Shown here piece by piece: positions 52,580 through 61,600 of a stretch of DNA of 64,000 nucleotides. Each line of letters begins with the position of its first letter. Position 1 is the stretch's first letter. The position numbers and the translations under genes are program-made. The notes under the pieces are model-generated. The model saw only the letters and a program-made list of their open reading frames with translations. It ran no database searches and was not told the DNA's origin. Source of the stretch: Streptomyces sp. CHD11 (GTDB lineage Bacteria > Actinomycetota > Actinomycetes > Streptomycetales > Streptomycetaceae). The stretch is taken from positions 298,636 to 362,635 of the forward strand of contig NZ_JABTTS010000010.1 of assembly GCF_018638295.1 (NCBI RefSeq), written 5' to 3'.

Positions 52580-53935
52580 CTAAATCCGCTCGGGAACCGG
52601 GTTCCCCGCGTCGGCGATCGCACGCCGCACCGGCACCCGCGCGAGCAGCGCGAATCCCAGAACGAAGAAGCCCACCAGCGAAATGATCGCGTCCCGGTAG
52701 CTGCCGGTGAGCTGGTAGGTGAGGCCGAACAGCAGCGGTCCGAGCCAGCTCATCCCGCGGTCGCTGACCTCGTAGGCCGAGAAGTACTCGGCCTCCTTGC
52801 CGGGCGGCACCAGGTGGGAGAAGAGCGAGCGGGACAGCGCCTGGCTGCCGCCGAGGACCAGGCCGATCCCCGAGGCGAGCACGAAGAACCACACAGGGGC
52901 ACCGGCCGGCAGGAAGTACCCGGCGGCCAGGGTCAGGGTCCAGGCGACCAGGGAACCGAGGATCGTGCGCTTCGCCCCGTACCGCCGGGCCATACGGCCG
53001 AGCGCCAGCGCGCCCGCCACCGCCAGCACCTGGACCAGCAGCACGGCCACGATGAGGGTCGACTGTCCGAGCCCGAGTTCCTTCGAGCCGTACACCGAGG
53101 CCTGGGAGATCACCGTCTGGATGCCGTCGTTGTACACGAGGTACGCCAGTAGGAAGGCGAGCGTCAGCGGATGCCGGCGCATGTCGCGGATGGTCGCCGC
53201 GAGCTGCCTGAAGCCCGACAGGGCCGCCTGTCCCGGCTCCCGCGCGGGAGCCCGGCGGTCGCGCAGCCGGCGCAGCGGCACCAGCGCGAAGGCGCCCCAC
53301 CACAGGCCGGCCGACGCGAGACAGACGCGCACCGCCATGCCCTCGGAGAGTCCGAACCGGTCATGGCCGGTGTAGAGGACGAGGTTCAGGACGAGAACCA
53401 GGGCCCCGGCCGCGTAACCGAAGGCCCACCCGCGCGAGGAGACCGCGTCGCGCTCCTCGGGCGGGGCGATCTGCGGCAGGTAGGAGTTGTAGAGCATCAT
53501 CGCCACGGACTGCGCCGCGTTCGCGACGATCAGCAGCAGACCGCCGAGCAGATAGCGCTCGCCGTCCAGGAAGAACATGCCTGTCGTCGCGGCGGCCCCG
53601 GTGTACGCGGCCGCCGCGAGCAGTGGCTTCTTGCGTCCCGTGCGGTCGGCGACGGCGCCCACCAGGGGCATCACCAGCACGGCCACGATCACCGAGAGGG
53701 AGATGCTGTACGCGAAGAAGGATCCCGCCCGCACGGGTATGCCCAGCGGGTGGACGAACCCGTCCGCGTCCGCCGCCGCCTCCGCGACCGAGGTCAGGTA
53801 GGGGCCGAGGAAGACGGTGACCACACTCGTGGAGTACACGGAGCAGGCCCAGTCGTAGAAGTACCAGCCGCGCTGCTCACGCCGCCGGCCGTCGGCCTCG
53901 TCCTCCGCCGGTGACCGCACGGTGTCGGTGTCCAC
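52580..53935 (-). CDS. MFS transporter of the UMF1/Atg22-like type
   Basis: This 451-residue membrane protein starts at GTG 53935 (MDTDTVRSPAEDEADG). The N-terminal WYFYDWACSVYSTSVVTVFLGPYLT is the signature of the UMF1 (Atg22-like vacuole effluxer) family, and about 12 membrane helices follow with LVGAVADRTGRKKPLLA as motif A. Members in yeast export amino acids; the bacterial substrate is unknown. Confidence 0.9.
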   Translation of the reverse strand: MDTDTVRSPAEDEADGRRREQRGWYFYDWACSVYSTSVVTVFLGPYLTSVAEAAADADGFVHPLGIPVRAGSFFAYSISLSVIVAVLVMPLVGAVADRTGRKKPLLAAAAYTGAAATTGMFFLDGERYLLGGLLLIVANAAQSVAMMLYNSYLPQIAPPEERDAVSSRGWAFGYAAGALVLVLNLVLYTGHDRFGLSEGMAVRVCLASAGLWWGAFALVPLRRLRDRRAPAREPGQAALSGFRQLAATIRDMRRHPLTLAFLLAYLVYNDGIQTVISQASVYGSKELGLGQSTLIVAVLLVQVLAVAGALALGRMARRYGAKRTILGSLVAWTLTLAAGYFLPAGAPVWFFVLASGIGLVLGGSQALSRSLFSHLVPPGKEAEYFSAYEVSDRGMSWLGPLLFGLTYQLTGSYRDAIISLVGFFVLGFALLARVPVRRAIADAGNPVPERI

Positions 53936-53986
53936 CCGTGCCCTCGCTTCCCCGTGAACGCGCGGAGGCGACGGGGCGCGGGGGCC

Positions 53987-54754
53987 TCAGACCCAGATGC
54001 CGCGATCCTCCATGACCTTGCGCAGTGTGCCGATGTGATCGGTCATGATGCCATCGACTCCGAGGTCCAGGAGCCGGTGCATCCGCTCGGGCTCGTTGAC
54101 GGTCCACACGTGCACCTGCAGCCCGTGCGCGTGGGCGGCCCGCACGAAGCGGTGGTCCACCAGCCGGACGCCCGACTGCTCCTCGGGAACCTGCGCGGCG
54201 ACGGCCGGCCGGCGCACCGCGGCGGGCAGCCCCCAGGACCGCAGTCGCAGATTCAGCACACCCCGGGTGCCGTACGAGGTGGCCAGCCGGGGACCGGCCA
54301 GCCGCTGCGCGCGCACCACCCGGGACTCGGAGAACGAGCCGAGGCAGATCCGCTCCCAGGAGTCGGTGCGCCCGATCAGGTCCAGCAGCGGCAGCAGGGC
54401 CGGTTCGGCCTTCACGTCGATGTTCCAGCGCACCTCGGGGAAGGTCTCCAGGAGTTCCTCGAACAGGGGCACCGGTTCCGCTCCCGCCACCCGCGCGTGC
54501 TCCACCTCGCGCCAGGGCAGGTCGGCGATCCGGCCCGCGCCGTCCGTCACCCGGTCGAGGGTGGCGTCGTGGAAGGCGACGAGCCGGCCGTCGCGCGTGG
54601 CGTGGACGTCGGTCTCGATGTACCGGTATCCCGCGTCGACGGCACACCGGAACTGCCGCACGGTGTTCTCCATGCCGTCCGCCGCCCCGCCCCGGTGGGC
54701 GAAGGCGATCGGGCCGGGGTGGTCGAGGTAGGGGTGGCGTATCCGAGGCTTCAC
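53987..54754 (-). CDS. Glycerophosphodiester phosphodiesterase
   Basis: This 255-residue protein starts at GTG 54754 (MKPRIRHPYLDHPGPIAFAHRGG). The GDPD motifs are in order: AHRGGAADGMENT, ETDVHATRDGRLVAFHD (metal Glu/Asp and catalytic His), DVKAE and VNEPERMHRLLDLGVDGIMTD. No signal peptide, so it works in the cytosol on glycerophosphodiesters. Its start overlaps the stop of the upstream membrane-protein gene by 4 nt, so they are co-translated. Confidence 0.94.
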   Translation of the reverse strand: MKPRIRHPYLDHPGPIAFAHRGGAADGMENTVRQFRCAVDAGYRYIETDVHATRDGRLVAFHDATLDRVTDGAGRIADLPWREVEHARVAGAEPVPLFEELLETFPEVRWNIDVKAEPALLPLLDLIGRTDSWERICLGSFSESRVVRAQRLAGPRLATSYGTRGVLNLRLRSWGLPAAVRRPAVAAQVPEEQSGVRLVDHRFVRAAHAHGLQVHVWTVNEPERMHRLLDLGVDGIMTDHIGTLRKVMEDRGIWV

Positions 54755-55419
54755 GGACGCAGTATGGCGCGGCGCGGCCGGCCCGCGGCGACGACCTTGC
54801 CGCCGTCGGATGCCGGGGGGACGGCGAAGAGCCGCAGGAACACCTGGGCCAGCGGGCCGATCGTCACCGCGTACAGCAGGGTGCCGACGCCGACGGTGCC
54901 GCCGAGGACGAAGCCGGTGACCACGACCGTGATCTCGACGGCGGTACGGACCAGGCGGACCGACACCCCCGTGTGCCGGTGCAGTCCCGTCATCAGCCCG
55001 TCGCGCGGCCCCGGACCGAAGCGCGCCGCGATGTACAGGCCGGTCGCCGCCCCGTTCAGCACGATTCCCGCCGCCATCAGCGGCACACGGACGGCCATGG
55101 CGTGCGCGTCCGGGACCACGGCCAGTGCCGCGTCCATCGCCGCGCCGATCACCAGCACGTTGGAGACCGTGCCGAGGCCGGGCCGCTGCCGCAGCGGGAT
55201 CCACAGCAGCAGCACCGCCGCGCCCACGATGGTCAGCACCACGCCCATCGACAGCCCGGTCCGCTCGGACAGGCCCTGGTGCAGCACGTTCCACGGCTCC
55301 AGACCGAGTCCCGACCGCACCAGCAGTGCCGAGCTCGCCCCGTACAACGCCAGTCCGGCGTACAGCTGGAACAGCCGGCGTGTGAGATGTCCGTGCCGGG
55401 ACGAGACCCTGGCCACCAT
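54751..55419 (-). CDS. YczE/YitT-like integral membrane protein
   Basis: This 222-residue protein starts at ATG 55419 (MVARVSSRHGHLTRRL) after GGGGGG. Five to six membrane segments; SGLGLEPWNVLHQGLSERTGLSMG and FGPGPRDGLMTGLHRHTG are typical of the YczE family. It is divergent from a MocR-type regulator; YczE-MocR divergent pairs are a known recurrent arrangement, so it is probably the regulator's main target. Transported compound unknown. Confidence 0.9.
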   Translation of the reverse strand: MVARVSSRHGHLTRRLFQLYAGLALYGASSALLVRSGLGLEPWNVLHQGLSERTGLSMGVVLTIVGAAVLLLWIPLRQRPGLGTVSNVLVIGAAMDAALAVVPDAHAMAVRVPLMAAGIVLNGAATGLYIAARFGPGPRDGLMTGLHRHTGVSVRLVRTAVEITVVVTGFVLGGTVGVGTLLYAVTIGPLAQVFLRLFAVPPASDGGKVVAAGRPRRAILRP

Positions 55420-55515
55420 GTGCCCCCCGTAGTGGAAGTGGACCGACGCATGACACCCTGTGGTGTGACTGGTCACGTCATCCATGGCCAATCCGGGGAA
55501 GGTGGACTGATTCTC
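55420..55515. promoter_or_regulatory. Divergent control region YczE / MocR
   Basis: The 96-bp region contains ACACC-CTGT-GGTGT (55453-55466 area), GTGAC-TG-GTCAC just after it, and two direct copies of A(A/G)GTGGAC near 55435 and 55500. MocR proteins commonly bind direct repeats in such regions; the site is inferred. Confidence 0.45.
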
Positions 55516-57015
55516 ATGGCGCAGTGGACCTCGGCGGTGGGGGCGGCGCAACTCGCCCGGCTGCTCACCTCGCAGCAGGACCGTCCGGCCGGGCCCGGGA
55601 CCCGTCGTCCGCCCGCCTACCGCGCGCTCGCCGACGGTATCCGCCTGCTGGTGCTGGAGGGGCGCGTACCGGTCGCGGCGCGGCTGCCCGCGGAGCGGGA
55701 GCTGGCGCTGGCCCTGTCCGTCAGCCGCACCACCGTCGCCGCCGCCTACGAGGCGCTGCGCGCCGAGGGCTTCCTGGAGTCGCGGCGCGGTGCGGGCAGC
55801 TGGACCGCCGTCCCGGCCGGCAACCCGGTCCCCGCGCGGGGTCTGGAACCGCTGCCGCCCGAAGCCCTCGGCTCGATGATCGACCTCGGCTGTGCCGCGC
55901 TCCCCGCGCCGGAACCGTGGCTCACCCGGGCTGTCCAGGGCGCCCTGGCGGAGCTGCCGCCGTACGCTCACACACACGGCGACTATCCCGCCGGGCTGCC
56001 CGCCCTGCGGTCGATGATCGCGGACCGTTACACCGAGCGGGGCATTCCCACGATGCCCGAGCAGATCATGGTGACGACCGGCGCGATGGGCGCCATCGAC
56101 GCCATCTGTCACCTCTTCGGCGGACGCGGTGAACGCATCGCCGTCGAGTCGCCGTCCTACGCCAACATCCTCCAGCTGATGCGGGAGGCCGGTGCCCGTC
56201 TCGTCCCGGTGGCCATGGCCGAGGGCCTGACCGGCTGGGACATGGACCGCTGGCGGCAGGTGCTGCGCGAGGCCGCGCCCCGGATCGCGTATGTCGTCGC
56301 CGACTTCCACAACCCGACCGGCGCCCTCGCCGACGAGGACCAGCGGCGCCGGCTGGTGGACGCGGCGCGCTCGGCGGGGACGGTGCTGGTCGCCGACGAG
56401 ACGATGAACGAGCTGTGGCTCGACGCGGACGTGGAGATGCCCCGCGCGGTGTGCGCGTTCGACCCCGCCGGGTCCACGGTGATCACGGTCGGGTCGGCGA
56501 GCAAGGCCTTCTGGGCCGGCATGCGTATCGGCTGGGTCCGCGCCGCCCCCGATGTGATCCGCAGCCTCGTCGCCGCACGCGCCTACGCGGACATGGGCAC
56601 ACCCGTACTGGAACAGCTCGCCGTGAACTGGCTGTTCGGGACGGACGGCTGGGGGCGGGCGGTGGAGATACGGCGCGCCCAGGCCCGGCAGAACCGGGAC
56701 GAACTGGTGGGCGCGGTACGACGCGAGCTGCCCGACTGGGAGTTCGAGGTGCCGCGGGGCGGGCTCACGCTGTGGGTGCGCACCGGCGGTCTCTCCGGTT
56801 CCAGGCTCGCGGAGGCGGGGGAACGGGTCGGTGTACGGGTGCCGTCCGGGCCGCGCTTCGGTGTCGACGGGGCGTTCGAGGGCTATGTGCGGCTGCCGTT
56901 CACGGTGGGCGGCGCCGTGGCGGAGGAGGCGGCGGTGCGCCTGGCCGCGGCGGCCCGCATCGTCGAGTCCGGCGGTACGGCCGGCACGGACGCCCCGCGC
57001 ACGTTCGTGGCGTAG
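55516..57015 (+). CDS. MocR-type (GntR/aminotransferase) transcriptional regulator
   Basis: This 499-residue protein starts at ATG 55516 (MAQWTSAVGAAQLARLL). The winged HTH of the GntR family is at about 35-105 (YRALADGIRLLVLEGRVPVAARLPAERELALALSVSRTTVAAAYEAL in shorter motifs). The fold-type I aminotransferase domain (about 130-485) has the PLP pieces DFHNPTGAL, VADETMNEL and the Lys in VGSASKAFWAGMRIGW. Effector may be PLP or an amino compound. Divergent from the YczE-like membrane gene. Confidence 0.93.
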   Translation: MAQWTSAVGAAQLARLLTSQQDRPAGPGTRRPPAYRALADGIRLLVLEGRVPVAARLPAERELALALSVSRTTVAAAYEALRAEGFLESRRGAGSWTAVPAGNPVPARGLEPLPPEALGSMIDLGCAALPAPEPWLTRAVQGALAELPPYAHTHGDYPAGLPALRSMIADRYTERGIPTMPEQIMVTTGAMGAIDAICHLFGGRGERIAVESPSYANILQLMREAGARLVPVAMAEGLTGWDMDRWRQVLREAAPRIAYVVADFHNPTGALADEDQRRRLVDAARSAGTVLVADETMNELWLDADVEMPRAVCAFDPAGSTVITVGSASKAFWAGMRIGWVRAAPDVIRSLVAARAYADMGTPVLEQLAVNWLFGTDGWGRAVEIRRAQARQNRDELVGAVRRELPDWEFEVPRGGLTLWVRTGGLSGSRLAEAGERVGVRVPSGPRFGVDGAFEGYVRLPFTVGGAVAEEAAVRLAAAARIVESGGTAGTDAPRTFVA

Positions 57016-57252
57016 GACGCGAACGAGACGGCCGGATCCCCGGGACCAGCGTCGGGGGACACGCCCCCGCCGGGCGGGGCGGTCCCGAGAGGTCGCGACG
57101 GCCACGCCTGTCCCGCTCGCGGCAGTCGGCTCCGGGCTCCGCGTGTCCCGCCGGGTAGCCGGGAGGCCGGGACGGCGCCGCCCGATGCCGGAAGCCGCGG
57201 CGGAGGCCCGCGGTGTCCGCGCACGGCCCGGCGGGGCGGTCCGGTCCCGCAC

Positions 57253-58983
57253 TCAGGAGGAGTCCGCGACCGCCGCTTCGGCGGGCACGGCCGCCCCGGG
57301 GGCCCCGGGCACGGCCCGCGCGGCGACCGCCTCGCCGCCCGGCATCTGCGCGGGCGCACCGGCCTCCTCGCTGACGACGCCGCCGGGTGTCCGCTCCGCA
57401 GTGATCTTGTCCAGACGTACCAGAACGGGCTTCGAGCGGGCCGGAGTGAGCCGCTCCGACTCCTCGTCAGCCGGTGTCGTCCGCGGCGGCAGCAGATCCA
57501 GCACCGCCTGCCGCTCGGCGTCGCTGGTCGCGTCGTCGTACGGATCCGGAGTCGCCGGCACCTGGAGACGGTGCACCGGCCCCGCACCCAGGCGGGCGTA
57601 GCCGCGCCCCGGTGGGACCTGGTCGACCGGTGTGGTGTGCGGTGGCGCCCCCAGGACGGCCGCCAGCTGCTCCGCCGTCGCGGGGCCGAGGACCACGCGC
57701 GCGCGGGTGTGCTGCCGTACCGGCCCGGCGAGGGCGTCGAGGCAGTCGAGCTGCTCGGCGACGACCACGGTGACGTTCGCCGGGCGGCCGTGCCGCAGCG
57801 GAACCTGGAGCAGGGACTGCGGATCCGCGCGGCCGTCCGCGGCGGCCAGATGGGTGAAGGCGCTCGGCCGGTCGAGCAGCAGCCACAGCGGACGCCGGGT
57901 GTCCCCGGGCGGCGGATCACCCGCCTGGTGGGCACGGTTGGCTGCGACCAGGCGGCGCTCCGTCTCCTGCGCGGCCCACTCCAGGCTGGTCAGCGCGCCC
58001 GTCAGCCCGCATTCGACGGCGAGCACGCCGTCCCGGCCGGTGAGACAGGCGTACTCACCGGTTCCACCGCCGTCGACGATCACCACGTCACCGTGGTGGA
58101 GCGCCTGCAGCGCGATGGAGCGCAGCAGGGTCGAGGTGCCGCTGCCCGGCTGGCCGGCGGCGAGCAGATGAGGCTCGGTGGAGCGCAGGCCGGTGCGCCA
58201 CACGACCGGGGGAACGTCGCGCTGCTCCGTGCCGTGGGTCAGCGGCAGGGTCCGCTGCACCCGGATGGGATCGGTGAAGCCGAGGACCGTCTCGCCGGGG
58301 GCCGTGACGAAGGGCTGCGCGGCGATGTCCGTGGGCAGGGGGGCGAGGACGCGCACCGTGAGCTGGTTGCCCTCCTCGTCCCAGACGAAGTGGTACTCGC
58401 GGCCGCGGCCCGATTTGGCGCCCAGCAGATGCTCGATCCGGTCCCGGGACTCCCGCTCGCCGTCGGTGAAGTAGGCGGGGTAGGCGATCACCAGATGCGT
58501 GAGGCGGCCGGCGGCGTCGAACTCGTACTCGGAGAAGGCCCTGCCCCAGTCGCCGCCGTGGGCGTAGAGCGGCTCGGGGTCGTCGGCGGTGGAGAAGTAC
58601 GGCACCAGGGCTTCGTAGAGGCACTTCAGACGCTGGGCCTGCGAGGTGTCCGGTCCGTCGGGCACGGACGAAGTCCGCTCCCGGCCGTGCCAGGCCGCAG
58701 CCGCCATCAGGGTGATGACGGCGAGCAGCGGACCGTACGGGGCGAGTGCCACGACCAGCACGACCGAAGCCGTCAGGAAGATCAGCGCGCCCCGTCTGTC
58801 CTTGGGGGTGTCGGCCCACCTGCGCCGTCCGGCCGAGGCCAGCCGGCGCAGACCGCGCGTGATGGTGATCAGCGGGTGGAGGACATCCGTGGCGCTGTCG
58901 GCCGCCGTCCTGGCCAGCTCCCGGCTCCGGGCGAGCTGCGCGCCACCGTTGCTCAGGATGCGGGGGAGAGGGCGCCGGGCCAC
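57253..58983 (-). CDS. FtsK/SpoIIIE-like membrane ATPase with altered Walker A
   Basis: This 576-residue protein starts at GTG 58983 behind GGAGA. Basic N-terminus, two adjacent membrane segments (about 65-100), then an FtsK-like domain. The nucleotide loop reads GQPGSGTST at about 284-292, where the family has GxxGxGKS/T: the Lys is a Thr. Walker B is PLWLLLDRP. The C-terminal 80 residues are Ala/Pro-rich. It resembles chromosomal TraB/FtsK relatives of Streptomyces. ATP hydrolysis is doubtful without the Lys. It is 50 bp downstream of a 64-residue membrane protein gene. Confidence 0.8.
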   Translation of the reverse strand: MARRPLPRILSNGGAQLARSRELARTAADSATDVLHPLITITRGLRRLASAGRRRWADTPKDRRGALIFLTASVVLVVALAPYGPLLAVITLMAAAAWHGRERTSSVPDGPDTSQAQRLKCLYEALVPYFSTADDPEPLYAHGGDWGRAFSEYEFDAAGRLTHLVIAYPAYFTDGERESRDRIEHLLGAKSGRGREYHFVWDEEGNQLTVRVLAPLPTDIAAQPFVTAPGETVLGFTDPIRVQRTLPLTHGTEQRDVPPVVWRTGLRSTEPHLLAAGQPGSGTSTLLRSIALQALHHGDVVIVDGGGTGEYACLTGRDGVLAVECGLTGALTSLEWAAQETERRLVAANRAHQAGDPPPGDTRRPLWLLLDRPSAFTHLAAADGRADPQSLLQVPLRHGRPANVTVVVAEQLDCLDALAGPVRQHTRARVVLGPATAEQLAAVLGAPPHTTPVDQVPPGRGYARLGAGPVHRLQVPATPDPYDDATSDAERQAVLDLLPPRTTPADEESERLTPARSKPVLVRLDKITAERTPGGVVSEEAGAPAQMPGGEAVAARAVPGAPGAAVPAEAAVADSS

Positions 58984-59033
58984 TGCTGTCTCCAGAGGGT
59001 GCGTACGGGCGGGTGGGGTGGGGACGGGGCGGG

Positions 59034-59228
59034 TCAGAACTTGAACCCGCCCAGGAGGCCGGCCAGGCTCTCACCGCCCGCCTTGATGCTGGGTGCGATG
59101 GCCGTGCTGGCCAGATAGAAGCCGAACAGCATCGCCACCAGGGCGTGTGACGCCTTCAGTCCGTCCTTGCGGAAGAAGATGAAGACGACGACGCCGAGCA
59201 GCACCACGCATGAGATCGAGACGATCAT
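59034..59228 (-). CDS. 64-residue membrane protein, partner of the FtsK-like gene
   Basis: ATG 59228 (MIVSISCVVLLGVVVFIFF) follows AGGAGAA closely. One helix at the N-terminus and a second at about 30-50 (ALVAMLFGFYLASTAI), ending GGESLAGLLGGFKF. No named family known to me. Its position directly ahead of the FtsK-like gene recalls small Spd-type proteins next to tra genes, but that is only an analogy. Confidence 0.75.
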   Translation of the reverse strand: MIVSISCVVLLGVVVFIFFRKDGLKASHALVAMLFGFYLASTAIAPSIKAGGESLAGLLGGFKF

Positions 59229-59277
59229 GTGAGTTCTCCTGGTTCGCGGGGGACAGTCACCATGAGTACTTCCAGGA

Positions 59278-59325
59278 TCACAGAATGTATCTATACGATA
59301 AAAGGTGCAACTGGGCTGATTCTTC
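59278..59325 (-). promoter_or_regulatory. AT-rich promoter region of the small membrane protein/FtsK-like operon
   Basis: This is the most AT-rich short block in the window (for example TGTATCTATACGATAAAA). On the minus strand TTGCAC (59313-59308) could be a -35 with CATTCT 17 bp on as the -10, or TATAGAT as an alternative -10. Such a block could also attract Lsr2. Confidence 0.45.
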
Positions 59326-59488
59326 CTGATGACACCCCGGGCGGGGCCGCCGTGATCATTACCTCGGGCGCGTCGGGTCATGTGCCGCGCGAGCCAGTAC
59401 GCTGGCGATTCACCCGTACGGCTCTGCACCGCTCGCAGACGTACGTCCTGTCCCCGACGCGTGAAGTGCAGTGAGAGGCGGTCCGGCG

Positions 59489-59881
59489 ATGACTGAAGCC
59501 CCCGACCCCGAGGTCGTGGAGCTGGCGACCAAGATCTTCGACCTGGCCCGGCGCGGCCGCACCGAGGAGCTCGTGGCCTACGTCGACGCGGGCGTCCCGG
59601 CCGAGCTCACCAACGACCGGGGCGACTCGCTCGTGATGCTCGCCGCCTACCACGGCCACGCCGACGCGGTGCGCGCGCTGCTGGAGCGCGGCGCCGACGC
59701 CGACCGCGTCAACGACCGGGGCCAGACACCACTCGCGGGGGCGGTCTTCAAGGGGGAGACCGGCGTGGCCGAGGTCCTGCTGGAGGGCGGCGCCGACCCG
59801 TCCGCCGGCACCCCCTCGGCCGTCGACACGGCCCGGATGTTCGGCCGGACAGAAGTACTCCAGCTGTTCGGCGAGCACTAG
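59489..59881 (+). CDS. Ankyrin-repeat protein
   Basis: This 130-residue protein starts at ATG 59489 after GAGAGGCGG. Three ankyrin repeats are readable: RTEELVAYVDAGVPAELTNDRGDS, HADAVRALLERGADADRVNDRGQT and ETGVAEVLLEGGADPSAGTPSA. It is a cytosolic protein-binding module of unknown partner. A HEAT-repeat gene follows 300 bp downstream. Confidence 0.88.
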   Translation: MTEAPDPEVVELATKIFDLARRGRTEELVAYVDAGVPAELTNDRGDSLVMLAAYHGHADAVRALLERGADADRVNDRGQTPLAGAVFKGETGVAEVLLEGGADPSAGTPSAVDTARMFGRTEVLQLFGEH

Positions 59882-60027
59882 GTGACCTGCTCCGACCAGC
59901 GACGACACGGAAAACGGGGGAGGCGGTACAGGGCCGCCGAAATTTCGGTCGCGGTAGATGTGACCGCCGGGTCATCATGACGACGTGATTCACGGACGCG
60001 ATGGCTGGGCAGGTGTTGCCGCACCGC

Positions 60028-60048
60028 GCGGGCCGTGATGCGGCCCGC
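60028..60048 (+). terminator. 8-bp hairpin between the ankyrin and HEAT genes
   Basis: GCGGGCCG (60028-60035) / CGGCCCGC (60041-60048), loop TGATG. Either the ankyrin terminator or part of the HEAT gene leader. Confidence 0.45.
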
Positions 60049-60076
60049 ATGGGCCACCGACGAGAGGCAGAGAGAG

Positions 60077-60136
60077 ATGGTCTACAGCAAGCAGGAAACG
60101 GCGGGCGCCCCGACGTGTCGTCACGCGGCCAGGTAA
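60077..60136 (+). CDS. Possible 19-residue peptide ahead of the HEAT-repeat gene
   Basis: ATG 60077 to TAA 60136 encodes MVYSKQETAGAPTCRHAAR. GAGAGG (60062-60067) is well spaced at 9 nt. It ends 45 bp before the HEAT gene start. Too short to judge coding character; it may be a leader peptide. Confidence 0.35.
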   Translation: MVYSKQETAGAPTCRHAAR

Positions 60137-60181
60137 TGCAGGTCCCCGGTTGCGTCGACGCTTGATGTGAGGCTGTTTCCC

Positions 60182-61600
60182 ATGTTCGATCCGGTCATAG
60201 CGCCCAGCGGTACGCTGCTCGGCCTGCTCCAGCGGGGCCGCGGCGACGGCACACTGCACGCGCTCACCGCCCCGCGATCCGAAGCGCTCGCGGCGCTGAA
60301 CCACTGTGTGCTGCGCGACCCGCGCCACGACTGGCAGGTGGAGAACCGCTCCCTCTACTACGCCCGCCTCTACCTCGATCTGCACGGCGAACTCGACGAG
60401 GTCGAGGCCCACCTCTTCGGTTCCGGGGACGTCCTCGACACCGACGAGTCACGCACCGGCCTGACCCTCGCCGTCCTCGGCCACCTCGCCTCCTACGGCA
60501 GGCGGGACGCCCTCCAGCTGTTGCGCCGGTACGCGGCCCACGGCACCAACTGGGCCTGGGCCCTGGACGAACTCGCGCTCCGGGACGACGACGCGGGCCT
60601 GCGGGCCCTGGCCGCGCCGGTCCTGGCACGGTTCACCACCGACGCCGAGGGCGAGGCCGAGCTGGCCGCCACCGTCCGCGACGCCTTCGAGCCACGCCCC
60701 TGGCGGCTCTGGGCCGACGACCCCCGGCAGTCCATCGCCACGCGCGTGCGCCGCGCCCAGGAGACCGGCTGCTTCGACCGCTGGCAGCGGCAGATGCGCC
60801 CCACCGGACCGCGCCCCGGCTGGAGCGTGCGAGCGGTGTTCGAATGGGCTCAGCAAGGTATCGAGCGCGGCGCCGCGCTCCATGTCCCGGCCGCCCGCTG
60901 TCTGTCCGCCGTGGCGGGCCCCGAGGACCGGCCCGAGATCCTCCGGGCCGCCGAGGACGGCACCGAGGGGGCCCGGTGCACCGCCCTGCGCCACCTCGCC
61001 GACAGCGACGATCCCGACGCCCTCGCGCTGATCGAGCGCGCCGTGGCCACGGGCTCCGCGCCCGTCGTGGAGGCAGCCGTCGACGCCTTCGAACGCATGC
61101 GCAGTCTCGCCGCCGTGGACCGGGCGCGCGGCTGGGTCCACCGGCCCGACCCGCTCGGCGCCGCCGCCGGCCGGGTCCTCGCCTGCCGGGGCGGCCTCCA
61201 GGACCGCGACCTGGTCCTCGCCGCGCTCCGGGAGGCCGTACGGGGCGAGGGCCCCGACGCTCCCACCCTGTGGACCCTCGTGGACGGCGCCGGACGGCTC
61301 GGCATCGCGGCCGGGGCCCCCGTACTGCGCCATGTCTACCGCGAGACCGCCTCCTCCCACCTGCGGGGCAGGACCGCCCGTGCCCTCGCCGCGACCGACC
61401 CCTCCTTCGCCACCGGCTTCGCCGTCGAATGCCTCTGGGACTGCGAGGAGACCACCCGCGAGATCGCCGCCCGGCACGCCGAGACCGGCGACACCCGGGT
61501 CGTCGACCGTCTGCGGCGGCTCGCCGCCGACCCCGCCGAGGAGGCCGAGGTCCAGACCGCCGTACGCGGCCGGATCGGCCCCGAGGAGACCACGGTGTGA
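60182..61600 (+). CDS. HEAT-repeat protein
   Basis: This 472-residue protein starts at ATG 60182 (MFDPVIAPSGTLLGLLQRG), 10 nt after GAGG; GTG 60167 is an alternative that adds 5 residues. Helical repeats run through most of the chain, for example RCTALRHLADSDDPDALALIERAV and HLRGRTARALAATDPSFATGFAVECLWD, typical of HEAT/PBS-lyase repeats. Scaffold function inferred; partner unknown. Confidence 0.82.
   Translation: MFDPVIAPSGTLLGLLQRGRGDGTLHALTAPRSEALAALNHCVLRDPRHDWQVENRSLYYARLYLDLHGELDEVEAHLFGSGDVLDTDESRTGLTLAVLGHLASYGRRDALQLLRRYAAHGTNWAWALDELALRDDDAGLRALAAPVLARFTTDAEGEAELAATVRDAFEPRPWRLWADDPRQSIATRVRRAQETGCFDRWQRQMRPTGPRPGWSVRAVFEWAQQGIERGAALHVPAARCLSAVAGPEDRPEILRAAEDGTEGARCTALRHLADSDDPDALALIERAVATGSAPVVEAAVDAFERMRSLAAVDRARGWVHRPDPLGAAAGRVLACRGGLQDRDLVLAALREAVRGEGPDAPTLWTLVDGAGRLGIAAGAPVLRHVYRETASSHLRGRTARALAATDPSFATGFAVECLWDCEETTREIAARHAETGDTRVVDRLRRLAADPAEEAEVQTAVRGRIGPEETTV

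Noticed and set aside
57016..57252. Possible small gene between MocR and the FtsK-like gene
   Set aside because: Convergent intergenic region, no frame with start signal.
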